A stretch of 24,987 nt of DNA, from the NCBI GenBank assembly GCA_964458015.1, contig CAYWGR010000076.1, positions 1-24,987 on the forward strand. The letters are read 5' to 3'. The translations under genes were made by a program, and so were the position numbers. The notes beneath the pieces are model-generated. The model saw only the letters and a list, made by a program, of their open reading frames with translations. It was not told the DNA's origin and did no database searches. Source of the stretch: CAYWGR01 sp964458015 (lineage in GTDB: Bacteria > Planctomycetota > Planctomycetia > Pirellulales > Thermoguttaceae). Within the stretch, counting starts at the first letter, position 1; every line of letters begins with the position of its first letter. Positions 1 to 6,299 of the stretch are shown piece after piece.

Positions 1-92
1 GAATCAAACGCCGCATCTCGAGCGCGCTTAGGGTCGAAAGCACTTGGGGCACGGGTGAGGCCACCTGGGCGACAATCCAATCGATAGCGACA
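1..92 (-). pseudogene. 3'-terminal fragment of a second dprA copy
   Basis: Bases 1-55 are identical to 800-854, which encode the C-terminal winged-helix tail of the intact dprA on the same strand. Beyond base 55 the two copies diverge in nucleotides, but reading frame and protein similarity persist to about base 92 (IDWIVAQVASPVPQVLS here against IDRIVAQTGLPVPQVLS in dprA). It is therefore a diverged homologous coding fragment, not a simple copy. It has no start and lies downstream of the toxin-antitoxin promoter, so it is probably non-functional, although its 3' end is outside the window. The match ends exactly at 55 bp, a common assembler k-mer length, so the window may start at an assembly-graph junction. 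Confidence 0.75.
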
Positions 93-102
93 TGTCATAA
101 AT

Positions 103-133
103 ATTGACACAAGTGTCAATCGAGCTTAAAGTA
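103..133 (+). promoter_or_regulatory. Toxin-antitoxin promoter with perfect dyad operator
   Basis: ATTGACAC (103-110) and GTGTCAAT (113-120) form a perfect 8-bp inverted repeat around AA. The left arm contains a consensus -35 hexamer TTGACA (104-109). An AT-rich stretch at 126-137 could hold the -10. The toxin ATG follows at 139 with almost no leader and no clear Shine-Dalgarno. A dyad over the -35 box directly upstream of an operon encoding an XRE antitoxin is what autorepression would use. The binding partner is inferred. Confidence 0.6.
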
Positions 134-138
134 ATGTA

Positions 139-393
139 ATGGCGACCGTCACCATTACCCCCGAAGCTCTAAAACAAGCCGAACGCTTTCCAATGGCAAT
201 TCGTGCTCGTCTTCGCCGGGTGATGCTGAGGCTGGTGAACTGGCCCAAGGTAAGCGGCGCTAAGCCGTTATCCGGCAAACTGGCTGGACGTTACCGTATC
301 CGAACAGGTGATTATCGAGTGCAATTCTACGTTCAAGATGAATGCATCATTGTTGAAAAACTCGGACATCGCGATAGGTTTTACGAGGATTGA
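139..393 (+). CDS. RelE/ParE-family toxin of a type II toxin-antitoxin system
   Basis: 84 residues, the usual length for a RelE/ParE fold toxin. The second half shows the family pattern: KPLSGKLAGRYRIRTGDYRV (about 42-61), then a strand pair ending in a hydrophobic VEKLGHRDRFYED tail. Family members are mostly mRNA interferases cutting on the ribosome, or gyrase poisons. Which one applies cannot be read here. The toxin gene comes first and the antitoxin starts 3 bp after its stop, the order seen in higBA-like pairs. The operon begins with a dyad-bearing promoter and lies between two copies of the dprA tail. ATG at 139 is the only reasonable start and lacks a Shine-Dalgarno, so the message may be nearly leaderless. 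Confidence 0.85.
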   Translation: MATVTITPEALKQAERFPMAIRARLRRVMLRLVNWPKVSGAKPLSGKLAGRYRIRTGDYRVQFYVQDECIIVEKLGHRDRFYED

Positions 394-396
394 ATT

Positions 397-738
397 ATGG
401 CGACAAGCTTTCAAACCGTGACTTTGGCTGGACAGCGTTTCGTGATTGTTCCAGAAGCGGAGTTCCGCCGACTCTCACGAGACTCCGGCAAGCTCTCTTT
501 CCCGGCACGCGATGATCGAGGAAATTATCCTGCCGCTGAAGCGTTGCAAGTATCCATAGCGCGGTCTATTGCACGGGAACGTCGAACTGCCGGTTACACC
601 CAAATAGAATTGGCTCGACTTGCCGGCATACGTCCGGAAACGCTCAATCGCATCGAAAAAGGCAAGCATGCGCCAAGTGTGGCAACTGTCGAAAAAATCG
701 AACGAGCGCTTGCCAAGGCCGCTAAAAAGGGGCGATAG
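397..738 (+). CDS. XRE-family helix-turn-helix antitoxin
   Basis: 113 residues. The N-terminal part (about 5-28, ending VIVPEAEFRRLSR) resembles the toxin-binding segment of antitoxins. Residues about 52-108 form a Cro/C1-type helix-turn-helix (ARERRTAGYTQIELARLAGI, then ETLNRIEKGKHAPS), followed by a basic KKGR tail. It is expected to neutralise the upstream RelE/ParE toxin and repress the operon through the dyad at 103-120. A GAGG at 385-388 inside the toxin's last codons sits 8 nt before its ATG, so translation is coupled. No long separate N-terminal domain is present. HigA-like naming is plausible but not certain. Confidence 0.85.
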   Translation: MATSFQTVTLAGQRFVIVPEAEFRRLSRDSGKLSFPARDDRGNYPAAEALQVSIARSIARERRTAGYTQIELARLAGIRPETLNRIEKGKHAPSVATVEKIERALAKAAKKGR

Positions 739-764
739 TCGCGTAATCAATAAGTGCTCCGCTA

Positions 765-1901
765 CTACGGCCGCGCGACCGTGGTGCCGCTCAGACGGCG
801 AATCAAACGCCGCATCTCGAGCGCGCTTAGGGTCGAAAGCACTTGGGGCACGGGAAGGCCCGTCTGGGCAACGATCCGGTCGATCAGCGTCGCCTCGCCG
901 CTGATGGCCGACAGCACTTGCTGCTCCAATTCGTTCAACAACAGTTCGGCGGGATGGTGGATCACTTGGCCGTCGTCGCGGGGAACGGATTCGACCAGTG
1001 GACCAAGCTCTTCCAATACGTCGTCGGCCGACTCCACGAGCCTGGCCCCGTCGCGGATCAATTGATGGCAGCCGCGCGACGTGCGGCTATCGACATTGCC
1101 CGGCACGGCGAACACTTCACGCCCCTGTTCCATTGCGTGACGGGCCGTGATCAGCGCGCCGCTGCGTTCGGCCGCTTCAACCACAATGATGCCGAGCGAC
1201 ATGCCGCTGATGATGCGATTGCGCTGCGGAAATGTTCCGGAAAGCGGGGCCGAACGAGGCGGCGATTCGCTAATCAGCGCGCCGTGCGATGCAACTTCGT
1301 CGGCCAAGCGGTCGTGTTCAGGCGGGTAGATGTTCATCACGCCGCTGGCCAACACGCCGATCGTTCGACCGCCCGCTGCCATTGCGCCGCGATGGGCCGC
1401 CGCGTCGATTCCACGCGCCAAACCGCTGATGATCGTCAAACCGGCTCGGGCCAACGAGCCGGCCAGCCGTTCGGCCTGCCGCAGGCCGTATTGCGTGCCG
1501 TGTCGCGTGCCGACGATTCCCACTGCCAGGGCGTCGTTCGGTTTCAGCTCGCCGCGCATGAACAAAACGCCGGGCGGATCGTGTATTTCGCGCAAGGGCC
1601 GCGGATAATCAGAGCGATCCTCCGTCAAAATGTCGATGCCATGCTCCCGGCACAAAGCGATCTCGGCTTCCACATCGATCTCGCGGTCGGCTTCCACGAT
1701 TTTATGAGTAAGCTTCTCGCCGACGCCGTGAACGCCTCGCAATTCGCTGGGCGCGGCCCGCAGAGCCGCGCGAGCCGATCCAAACCGCTCGATCAAAGCC
1801 TTGCGAATCCTCGGCCCCACGCCCGATATCAAGGAGAGACGCAGCGTATCAGCCAAGGTATCCGCACCATCGTCGCCGACGGAACGTTCAGACGCACACA
1901 T
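765..1901 (-). CDS. dprA: DNA-processing protein DprA (Smf)
   Basis: DprA loads RecA onto incoming single-stranded DNA and protects it during natural transformation. It acts in the cytoplasm. An N-terminal helix-hairpin-helix/SAM-like part (GVGPRIRKALIERFG and GVHGVGEKL) precedes the Rossmann-like core, with VGIVGTRHGTQYG, GLARGIDAAAHRGA, GVMNIYPPEH, FPQRNRIISGMS and GREVFAVPG. The C-terminal winged helix is TLIDRIVAQTGLPVPQVLST onward. The longest frame begins at a TTG (1916). I chose ATG 1901 because a GAGGTG lies about 6 nt upstream, giving 378 residues. The tail of this gene (800-854) is repeated exactly at 1-55. The neighbouring upstream gene on the same strand is a chorismate mutase, with a 143-bp gap holding its own likely promoter. 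Confidence 0.95.
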   Translation of the reverse strand: MCASERSVGDDGADTLADTLRLSLISGVGPRIRKALIERFGSARAALRAAPSELRGVHGVGEKLTHKIVEADREIDVEAEIALCREHGIDILTEDRSDYPRPLREIHDPPGVLFMRGELKPNDALAVGIVGTRHGTQYGLRQAERLAGSLARAGLTIISGLARGIDAAAHRGAMAAGGRTIGVLASGVMNIYPPEHDRLADEVASHGALISESPPRSAPLSGTFPQRNRIISGMSLGIIVVEAAERSGALITARHAMEQGREVFAVPGNVDSRTSRGCHQLIRDGARLVESADDVLEELGPLVESVPRDDGQVIHHPAELLLNELEQQVLSAISGEATLIDRIVAQTGLPVPQVLSTLSALEMRRLIRRLSGTTVARP

Positions 1902-1945
1902 GAAAACACCTCGCAACTTCGCGGCGCCCCGGGATGTGATTGTGT

Positions 1946-1954
1946 ATTATACCA
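1946..1954 (-). promoter_or_regulatory. Extended -10 promoter for dprA
   Basis: On the minus strand the sequence reads TGGTATAAT, a perfect -10 hexamer with the upstream TGn extension, 45 nt before the dprA ATG. No good -35 hexamer is visible at 16-18 bp, which fits an extended -10 promoter. Confidence 0.5.
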
Positions 1955-2044
1955 ATTCCAACCTGCCTATCACCGCCTGTTTATCCTGCGGGGAAACAAA
2001 CTCCTTTTGAAAAACAGACTCACAAGCTTGAATTGGAAACCTAA

Positions 2045-2485
2045 TTACTTGCGGATCGGTCTTGCCGCTTCGCTGCTGTGTTCGGCAATCCAGTCTTCAA
2101 GCTCTTTCCAATCGACCGGCGGCAGTTTGGAGCGGTCGGGCCGCAGATTAGCGGCCTCTTTGATGTAGACATGCACGAGTTCATTCGACGGCTTGTCGGT
2201 GTTCCAGTGCAAAAGGATGCGAATGCAGTGCCGCAATGAGCCGGGCACGTCCAACTCATGCACGCACATCAACGCCACATCGATCCAGCCTAATTGCCGT
2301 GCAGCCAGCGCCGGAAATTCCGCATCAAGATCCGTGGTGGTCGAAAAGATCGCACTCGTCACGTCTTCCGGCTGGATGCCATTTTGGCGGATCAAAAGGG
2401 CCAACAGTTGGCGCGTGGCCTTCAGAATTTCCTCCGGACTATTGCTCTCCACGGTCGTTGCCCCGCGGACTCCTCGGCACGGCAT
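2045..2485 (-). CDS. aroH: Chorismate mutase, AroH type
   Basis: Converts chorismate to prephenate, the first step toward phenylalanine and tyrosine. The protein has 146 residues, slightly longer than the about 127-residue Bacillus enzyme. All catalytic residues of the monofunctional trimeric AroH family can be placed: R7 in the N-terminal RGVRGATT block, C74 and E77 in MCVHELDVPGSLRHC, R89 in the same segment, and Y107 in VHVYIKEA followed by the conserved NLRPD. ATG 2485 gives the correct family N-terminus and is preceded by AAGGGAG at 8 nt spacing. An earlier ATG at 2492 is out of frame. The roughly 20-residue C-terminal extension has no recognisable domain. It lies downstream of the hsp20 genes on the same strand. 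Confidence 0.92.
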   Translation of the reverse strand: MPCRGVRGATTVESNSPEEILKATRQLLALLIRQNGIQPEDVTSAIFSTTTDLDAEFPALAARQLGWIDVALMCVHELDVPGSLRHCIRILLHWNTDKPSNELVHVYIKEAANLRPDRSKLPPVDWKELEDWIAEHSSEAARPIRK

Positions 2486-2576
2486 CGCTCATGCTCCCTT
2501 CATCGCTCAGGTCTATTGAAAATCAAGCATTTCCAATGTACCCGAAATGGGGCAAGAACGCCAGCATGGCAGGGGA

Positions 2577-2625
2577 ATGCCGAATATCGAAATCTATTCG
2601 TCATTCTAATTTCGCCATTCGGCAT
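2577..2625. repeat. Intergenic palindromic repeat
   Basis: ATGCCGAAT (2577-2585) and ATTCGGCAT (2617-2625) are perfect 9-bp inverted arms around a 31-bp AT-rich spacer with attcgtcattct-type motifs. It lies between the last hsp20 gene and aroH. No T-run follows, so it looks like a dispersed intergenic element more than a classical terminator. Confidence 0.45.
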
Positions 2626-2654
2626 GGTCCCTTGCCTGCGAATTTTACGCTTGA

Positions 2655-3137
2655 CTACTTCGCCTTGACCTCGATCCGCTTTGTGGCGGCCTGGGCTGTC
2701 TTGGGCAAGTGCAACGTCAAAACGCCGTTCGAGAATTGGGCATCGACTTTATCTTCGTCAATGCCCTCGGGCAGTGCAACCGTGCGGCGGAACGAGCCGT
2801 AGCGAGTTTCGCTCTGGAAGAAATCCTTCTCCTTGTGCTCGCTCGACTCCTTCTTCTCGCCGCTGAGGATCAACTGGTTGCCGCTGATCGCGACATCCAA
2901 ATCCTTCGGGTCCATGCCCGGCAATTCCGCGCGGACTGTCAGTTCCGTGTCGTTCTCGGCAACGTCAATGGCCGGCGACCAACCGCCGGCAGTCCAGTGC
3001 GGCAAATCCAATGCTCCGAGGGGCTCGCGGAAGAAGGAATCGAAAAGCCGTTCCATTTCACCCCGCAACGCCAACACCGGCGAGAGATCGCTCCGTACAC
3101 TCTCGGGCTGTTTGTTCTTCCAAGGAATAAGATTCAT
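2655..3137 (-). CDS. Hsp20/alpha-crystallin small heat-shock protein (third gene of operon)
   Basis: ATP-independent holdase that binds unfolding proteins and hands them to DnaK/ClpB. 160 residues. An N-terminal arm with LRGEMERLFDSFFREP (about 24-39) precedes the alpha-crystallin domain (about 50-145), which contains SPAIDVAENDTELTVRAELP, the conserved ELPGMDPKDLDV strand and the closing A-x-x-x-n-G-V-L-T-L-x-L-P signature (QFSNGVLTLHLPK). The C-terminal IEV provides the I-x-I/V oligomerisation motif. GGGAGG lies just upstream of ATG 3137, and only 32 bp separate it from the preceding hsp20, so the three genes form one operon. It is the most conventional of the three paralogues. Confidence 0.95.
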   Translation of the reverse strand: MNLIPWKNKQPESVRSDLSPVLALRGEMERLFDSFFREPLGALDLPHWTAGGWSPAIDVAENDTELTVRAELPGMDPKDLDVAISGNQLILSGEKKESSEHKEKDFFQSETRYGSFRRTVALPEGIDEDKVDAQFSNGVLTLHLPKTAQAATKRIEVKAK

Positions 3138-3169
3138 GGTTTACCTCCCCTTTCTGTTATTGTTTGAAG

Positions 3170-3595
3170 TTACTTGGCGCTTACGGCGATCTTCCTCGGC
3201 TTCAGGGCCTCGGCCTTCGGCAAATGAAGCGTCAGGACGCCGTCGGCGTATTCCGCCGAGATTTTTGCGGCATCCACGGCTTCGCTTACCCGGAAACTTC
3301 GGTAATAATCGCCTACGCCGTACTCATGCGTCAGACAGGTGGCGCTTTCGCATTCGCACTTTGCGACCGGCGCGCGAATTTCCAGCGTGCCGTCTTCAAA
3401 ATCAATATCAATGGCATCGCTCTTTGCACCGGGTACGTCGGCCAAAACCAACAACTCATCGGTTCGTTCGACGATATCGACATTCGGACGGTAGCAGTAT
3501 CCGCAACGGGTTTGCTCGGCCGCCGAAGTCTGTTCCGCGGCAGTTTTCGTTAAATTGACTTCTTGATCCATGATGTTTGTTCCTTTCTTGCTCAT
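3170..3595 (-). CDS. Cysteine-rich Hsp20-family protein (second gene of operon)
   Basis: 141 residues with an alpha-crystallin domain from about 36 to 132: RPNVDIVERTDELLVLADVP, then YADGVLTLHLPK. A final KIAV provides the I-x-V tail motif. It has an unusual set of five cysteines (31, 34, 80, 82, 87), arranged as C-x2-C just before the domain and C-x-C-x4-C in a loop inside it. ATG 3595 overlaps the upstream gene's stop by ATGA, suggesting translational coupling. An alternative start, ATG 3571, has an AAAGGA at about 9 nt and yields a more typical N-terminus, so the first 8 residues are uncertain. The second-gene position suggests heterooligomers with its neighbours. Confidence 0.9.
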   Translation of the reverse strand: MSKKGTNIMDQEVNLTKTAAEQTSAAEQTRCGYCYRPNVDIVERTDELLVLADVPGAKSDAIDIDFEDGTLEIRAPVAKCECESATCLTHEYGVGDYYRSFRVSEAVDAAKISAEYADGVLTLHLPKAEALKPRKIAVSAK

Positions 3596-4035
3596 GCAGT
3601 AGCAACGTTGATTTTTCGGGGTTTTGCGCTTTCCGCCTTCGGCAGCGTAATCTTCAATACGCCGTCGTGCAGTTCCGCTTCGACTTTCTCGGAGTTGACT
3701 TCGATGGGCAGTCGCAACAGCCGGGTCATCACACCGACCGGCCGCTCGCGCCGGTGATACGTCACACCTTCCTGATCAATCTCGGGCCGGTTAATCTTGA
3801 CCGACAATTCATCGCCGGCGACGCTGATGTCGATCTGCTCGTTCTTCACTCCCGGCACTTCCATTTCAATCAAGAGGGCGTCGTCCCGTTCCCAGATGTT
3901 CGCGGCCGGCTGGCCATGAAAGACCGGCGATAATAATCCTTCCGCCGTCGGGCCGAAGAATCCGGTCCAGAGCCGATCCATTTCGTCGCGCAATTGGTGG
4001 AGTGGCCGCCGTGAGTTTCGATAGACTAATGCCAT
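3592..4035 (-). CDS. Hsp20/alpha-crystallin small heat-shock protein (first gene of operon)
   Basis: 147 residues. The N-terminal arm (LRDEMDRLWTGFFGP, about 16-30) is followed by an alpha-crystallin domain from about 42 to 138, including PAANIWERDDALLIEMEVPG and the signature ELHDGVLKITLPKAE. A C-terminal INV gives the I-x-V motif. ATG 4035 has a strong AGGAGGG about 6 nt upstream, the best ribosome binding site in the operon. The stop overlaps the next hsp20 by 4 bp. Upstream lies a sigma-54-type promoter (4101-4116) and a dyad at about -110. No CIRCE element was seen. The three paralogues differ too much to be a recent tandem duplication. Confidence 0.95.
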   Translation of the reverse strand: MALVYRNSRRPLHQLRDEMDRLWTGFFGPTAEGLLSPVFHGQPAANIWERDDALLIEMEVPGVKNEQIDISVAGDELSVKINRPEIDQEGVTYHRRERPVGVMTRLLRLPIEVNSEKVEAELHDGVLKITLPKAESAKPRKINVATA

Positions 4036-4079
4036 GATTTACCCTCCTAATGGTCTTCTTTGGATTCTTGTTTGAATTG

Positions 4080-4116
4080 ATTTCATCTGAAATGATACTT
4101 TGCAAAGTTCATGCCA
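4080..4116 (-). promoter_or_regulatory. Sigma-54-type -24/-12 promoter of the hsp20 operon
   Basis: Reading the minus strand from 4116 to 4101 gives TGGCATGAACTTTGCA. The sigma-54 consensus is TGGCACG-N4-TTGCW, and this matches every core position except C to T at the sixth base. The invariant GG and GC are exactly 10 nt apart. The predicted start is near 4090, giving a leader of about 55 nt before ATG 4035. A perfect 14-bp dyad ATTTCA-TC-TGAAAT (4080-4093) covers the predicted start site and may be an extra operator or a 5' hairpin. Confidence 0.6.
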
Positions 4117-4187
4117 AATAATTGCCATATTTCCCTTAGTTGTTATATGGAAAGTATTTACGATATTCGGGTGGTCTATGCCAGCCC

Positions 4188-4219
4188 GCGAAAGCTGCCA
4201 TAATGGCAGTTTTTTTCGC
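4188..4219. promoter_or_regulatory. Large dyad, candidate upstream activator site
   Basis: CTGCCAT-A-ATGGCAG (4195-4209) is a perfect 7-bp dyad. Outer arms GCGAAA (4188-4193) and TTTCGC (4214-4219) extend it. Its centre is about 110 bp upstream of the predicted sigma-54 start, where enhancer-binding proteins usually bind. A hairpin plus T-run also resembles a terminator on the plus strand, but the dyad lies between divergent genes with no converging transcript to stop, which favours an operator. The whole 4036-4366 gap holds only these elements and the fab promoter. Confidence 0.5.
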
Positions 4220-4274
4220 AAAAACAGTGGCAAGAGTCTGGGTTGGAAATTCCGAAAGCCAATATCTTCTGCGG

Positions 4275-4303
4275 TTGTAGACTAATCCCCCGGCCGATAT
4301 ACT
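4275..4303 (+). promoter_or_regulatory. Sigma-70-type promoter of the fab-like cluster
   Basis: TTGTAG (4275-4280) and TATACT (4298-4303) are separated by exactly 17 bp, each matching consensus in most positions. Predicted start is near 4310, leaving a leader of about 57 nt before the first dehydratase at 4367. Confidence 0.6.
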
Positions 4304-4366
4304 GGTTGGTTTGGATTTCCCGATGCAGGGCATATTGCCCAAGCCCATTATTCTTCCGAAGGTCCC

Positions 4367-4867
4367 ATGCGATTTACGTTACTTGATCGCATCGTCGAGC
4401 TTGAACCGTGTGTGCATATCACGGCGGTAAAGTCGTTGACGATGACCGAGGAATACTTGGCCGACCATTTTCCGCACTTTCCGGTCATGCCCGGCGTGCT
4501 GATGCTTGAAGCGCTCACGCAAGCGGGAGCTTGGTTGGTCCGAGTGAGCGAAGACTTCGCACACAGCATGGTTGTGCTGAAGCAAGCCAACAACGTAAAA
4601 TATGCACAGTTTATTGAGCCCGGCCAAACCTTGGCGGTGACGGCCGAGGTTTTGAAGTTTGATGATAAAGAGGTGAAGCTAAAGGCTTACGGAACGGTCG
4701 GCGGTCGAATTATCTTGAACGCCCGATTGACGTTGGCCTGTTACAACCTGGCTGATAAGGATCCGCAATATGCGTGGACCGACGAGGCCACGCGGAAAGA
4801 TTTGCGCGATCAGTTGGCCTTGTTATACCAACCCCATCGAGAAAATATCACATCATCCCCAACCTAG
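4367..4867 (+). CDS. FabZ-type 3-hydroxyacyl-ACP dehydratase, first of two
   Basis: Hot-dog fold dehydratase that removes water from 3-hydroxyacyl-ACP to give trans-2-enoyl-ACP. 166 residues. The catalytic His is H34 in DHFPHFPVMPG, and the catalytic acid is E48 in LMLEALTQAG, the spacing of the FabZ family. The C-terminal roughly 35 residues (after the last hot-dog strand) extend beyond FabZ and look helical. ATG 4367 has GAAGG about 5 nt upstream. It is the first gene after the promoter at 4275, followed after 9 bp by fabG. A second homologue with catalytic residues at the same positions lies at 6300, so the cluster has paired dehydratases, and a main housekeeping fabZ probably exists elsewhere. 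Confidence 0.9.
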   Translation: MRFTLLDRIVELEPCVHITAVKSLTMTEEYLADHFPHFPVMPGVLMLEALTQAGAWLVRVSEDFAHSMVVLKQANNVKYAQFIEPGQTLAVTAEVLKFDDKEVKLKAYGTVGGRIILNARLTLACYNLADKDPQYAWTDEATRKDLRDQLALLYQPHRENITSSPT

Positions 4868-4876
4868 CGATTGCCC

Positions 4877-5629
4877 ATGAGATTTGAAGGAAAAACAGCT
4901 ATCGTTACCGGCGGGAGCCGCGGCATCGGCCGAGCTTGCGTTGCTCGTTTGGCGGCCGAAGGCGCGAAGGTCGCCTTTCTGTATTGCAACAACCAACAGG
5001 CGGCCGAATCGTTGGCAGCCGAGTTGAAGGCCGCTTCGAGCGACGTCCGCGCCTTGCAAGCCGACGTTCGCGATTTGCAGCGCGCCCATCAGATTGTTGA
5101 TCAACTGTTCGAGGAATGGGGCAAGATCGACGTCTTGGTCAACTCCGCGGGGATCGTTCACGACGGACTCCTGGGCGCCATGACGCAAGAACAGTGGCGC
5201 GAGGTGATCGACACCAACCTTGGCGGAACATTCAACTACTGCCACGCCGTCACGCAACCGATGATGATGACCCGCAAGGGCAGCATCGTGAATCTTTCGA
5301 GCACCGCCGCCGAGTTCGCCGCCCGGGGACAAGTGAACTACGCCGCCAGTAAAGGCGGCATCAACGGATTGACCCGGTCGCTGGCCAAGGAATTGGCCCC
5401 TCGCAACGTGCGCGTCAACGCCATTGCCCCAGGCATGATCGAAACCGACATGAGCCAGGTGGTTCGCGGCATTGCCGGCGATCAGATCAAAAAAATGATA
5501 CCCATGAAGCGAATCGGCCAACCCGAGGAAATCGCCTCGGCCGTGGCCTTTTTAGCCAGCGACGACGCCGCCTACCTCACCGGGCAAGTGCTGCGGGTCG
5601 ATGGCGGCTTGAGTTTGGGCGGATATTAA
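4877..5629 (+). CDS. fabG: 3-oxoacyl-ACP reductase, FabG-type SDR
   Basis: NADPH-dependent reduction of 3-oxoacyl-ACP to 3-hydroxyacyl-ACP, in the cytoplasm. 250 residues, the normal classical short-chain dehydrogenase length. The cofactor motif TGGSRGIG is at 11-18 and NSAG (NNAG variant) at 89-92. The catalytic tetrad is N114, S142, Y155 and K159 (YAASK). IAPGMIETDM and a C-terminal YLTGQVLRVDGG complete the FabG pattern. The longest frame begins with TTG at 4871. ATG 4877 restores the usual M-x-F-x-G-K N-terminus and was chosen, although no strong Shine-Dalgarno is visible. The neighbours (dehydratase, ACP, ketosynthase) support an acyl-ACP substrate. Confidence 0.92.
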   Translation: MRFEGKTAIVTGGSRGIGRACVARLAAEGAKVAFLYCNNQQAAESLAAELKAASSDVRALQADVRDLQRAHQIVDQLFEEWGKIDVLVNSAGIVHDGLLGAMTQEQWREVIDTNLGGTFNYCHAVTQPMMMTRKGSIVNLSSTAAEFAARGQVNYAASKGGINGLTRSLAKELAPRNVRVNAIAPGMIETDMSQVVRGIAGDQIKKMIPMKRIGQPEEIASAVAFLASDDAAYLTGQVLRVDGGLSLGGY

Positions 5630-5796
5630 GAATACCGTTTTTTTCATCGTTCAATTGTTTTTGACGTTCAGCAGGGTTTTGTAACCGGAAGTCGCCGTTC
5701 TCGGCGCGATGTCGGTCGTTCGTCGGCCGATTCGGTTGCATCGCAATTCTGACCGTCAATGGGATTTACACATTTGGTTTGGGAGGTTTGATCGTT

Positions 5797-6189
5797 ATGC
5801 CCACGAAGGAAGAAGTTTTCGAAAAAATTCAAGCCGCGTTGGTCGATGCCTTGGGCGTTGATGAGGAAGACGTTACGCCGGAAGCCACGCTCGTGGGAGA
5901 TCTCGGCGCCGAGTCGATCGACTTCTTGGACATCGTTTTCCGTCTGGAAAAGTCGTTCAACATCAAGATCCCCCGCGGCGAATTGTTCCCCGAGGACATC
6001 TTGACCGACGCGAAATACGTGCAAGACGGCAAGGTTACGGAAGCCGGCGTTTCCGAATTGCGCAAACGCATGCCGTTCGCCAATCTCGACGACTTCGCCA
6101 AGAACCCCGTCGTCCAAGATTTCGGCAATCTGCTGACCGTCGCCGATATGTGCCGGTTCGTGGAAAGCAAGATCGATATGACGGAGTAG
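5797..6189 (+). CDS. Acyl carrier protein with long insertion
   Basis: Carries the growing acyl chain on 4'-phosphopantetheine. Ser40 in GDLGAESIDFLDIVFRLEK is the attachment site (a GAES variant of the common DSL). The protein has 130 residues against about 78 for standard ACPs. The first 60 residues follow helices I-II closely. An additional stretch of about 45 residues (about 66-112) precedes a final ACP-like helix (LTVADMCRFVESK). The longest frame begins at TTG 5779. ATG 5797 was chosen because GGGAGG lies 10 nt upstream. A 167-bp gap after fabG has no convincing terminator or promoter. It probably serves the flanking reductase, dehydratases and ketosynthase. Confidence 0.88.
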   Translation: MPTKEEVFEKIQAALVDALGVDEEDVTPEATLVGDLGAESIDFLDIVFRLEKSFNIKIPRGELFPEDILTDAKYVQDGKVTEAGVSELRKRMPFANLDDFAKNPVVQDFGNLLTVADMCRFVESKIDMTE

Positions 6190-6235
6190 GAAGAACTAGA
6201 GGGGGCAGGGACTAGGGATTGGTAGATAGTTGAGC

Positions 6236-6292
6236 GGTCGCCGGTATGGCGGCCCTTTGCTAACCACGATCCGCTAATCACTACCAAAGGGC
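6236..6292 (+). promoter_or_regulatory. Two mutually exclusive hairpins covering the fabZ2 ribosome binding site
   Basis: GCCCTTTG (6252-6259) and CAAAGGGC (6285-6292) are perfect inverted arms. The right arm contains AAAGGG, the likely Shine-Dalgarno 8 nt before ATG 6300. An upstream hairpin GGTCGCC (6236-6242) with GGCGGCC (6248-6254) shares bases 6252-6254 with the first, so only one can form. This could gate translation of the second dehydratase. No known riboswitch family is recognised. Confidence 0.35.
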
Positions 6293-6299
6293 GATTGTC

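Noticed and set aside
843..2168. 441-residue plus-strand open frame across dprA
   Set aside because: It is antisense to complete dprA and runs into aroH territory; low-complexity, no recognisable domain.
2236..2802. 188-residue plus-strand frame between aroH and hsp20
   Set aside because: It covers parts of two firm minus-strand genes and the repeat between them; no domain or start signal supports it.
4188..4219. Rho-independent terminator
   Set aside because: The hairpin with T-run lies in a divergent intergenic region, so no incoming transcript needs termination; an operator role fits better.
4036..4366. CIRCE/HrcA element upstream of the hsp20 genes
   Set aside because: No TTAGCACTC-type inverted repeat is present on either strand.
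5630..5660. Terminator after fabG suggested by a run of eight T
   Set aside because: No stem precedes the T-run, and the downstream ACP gene belongs to the same cluster.
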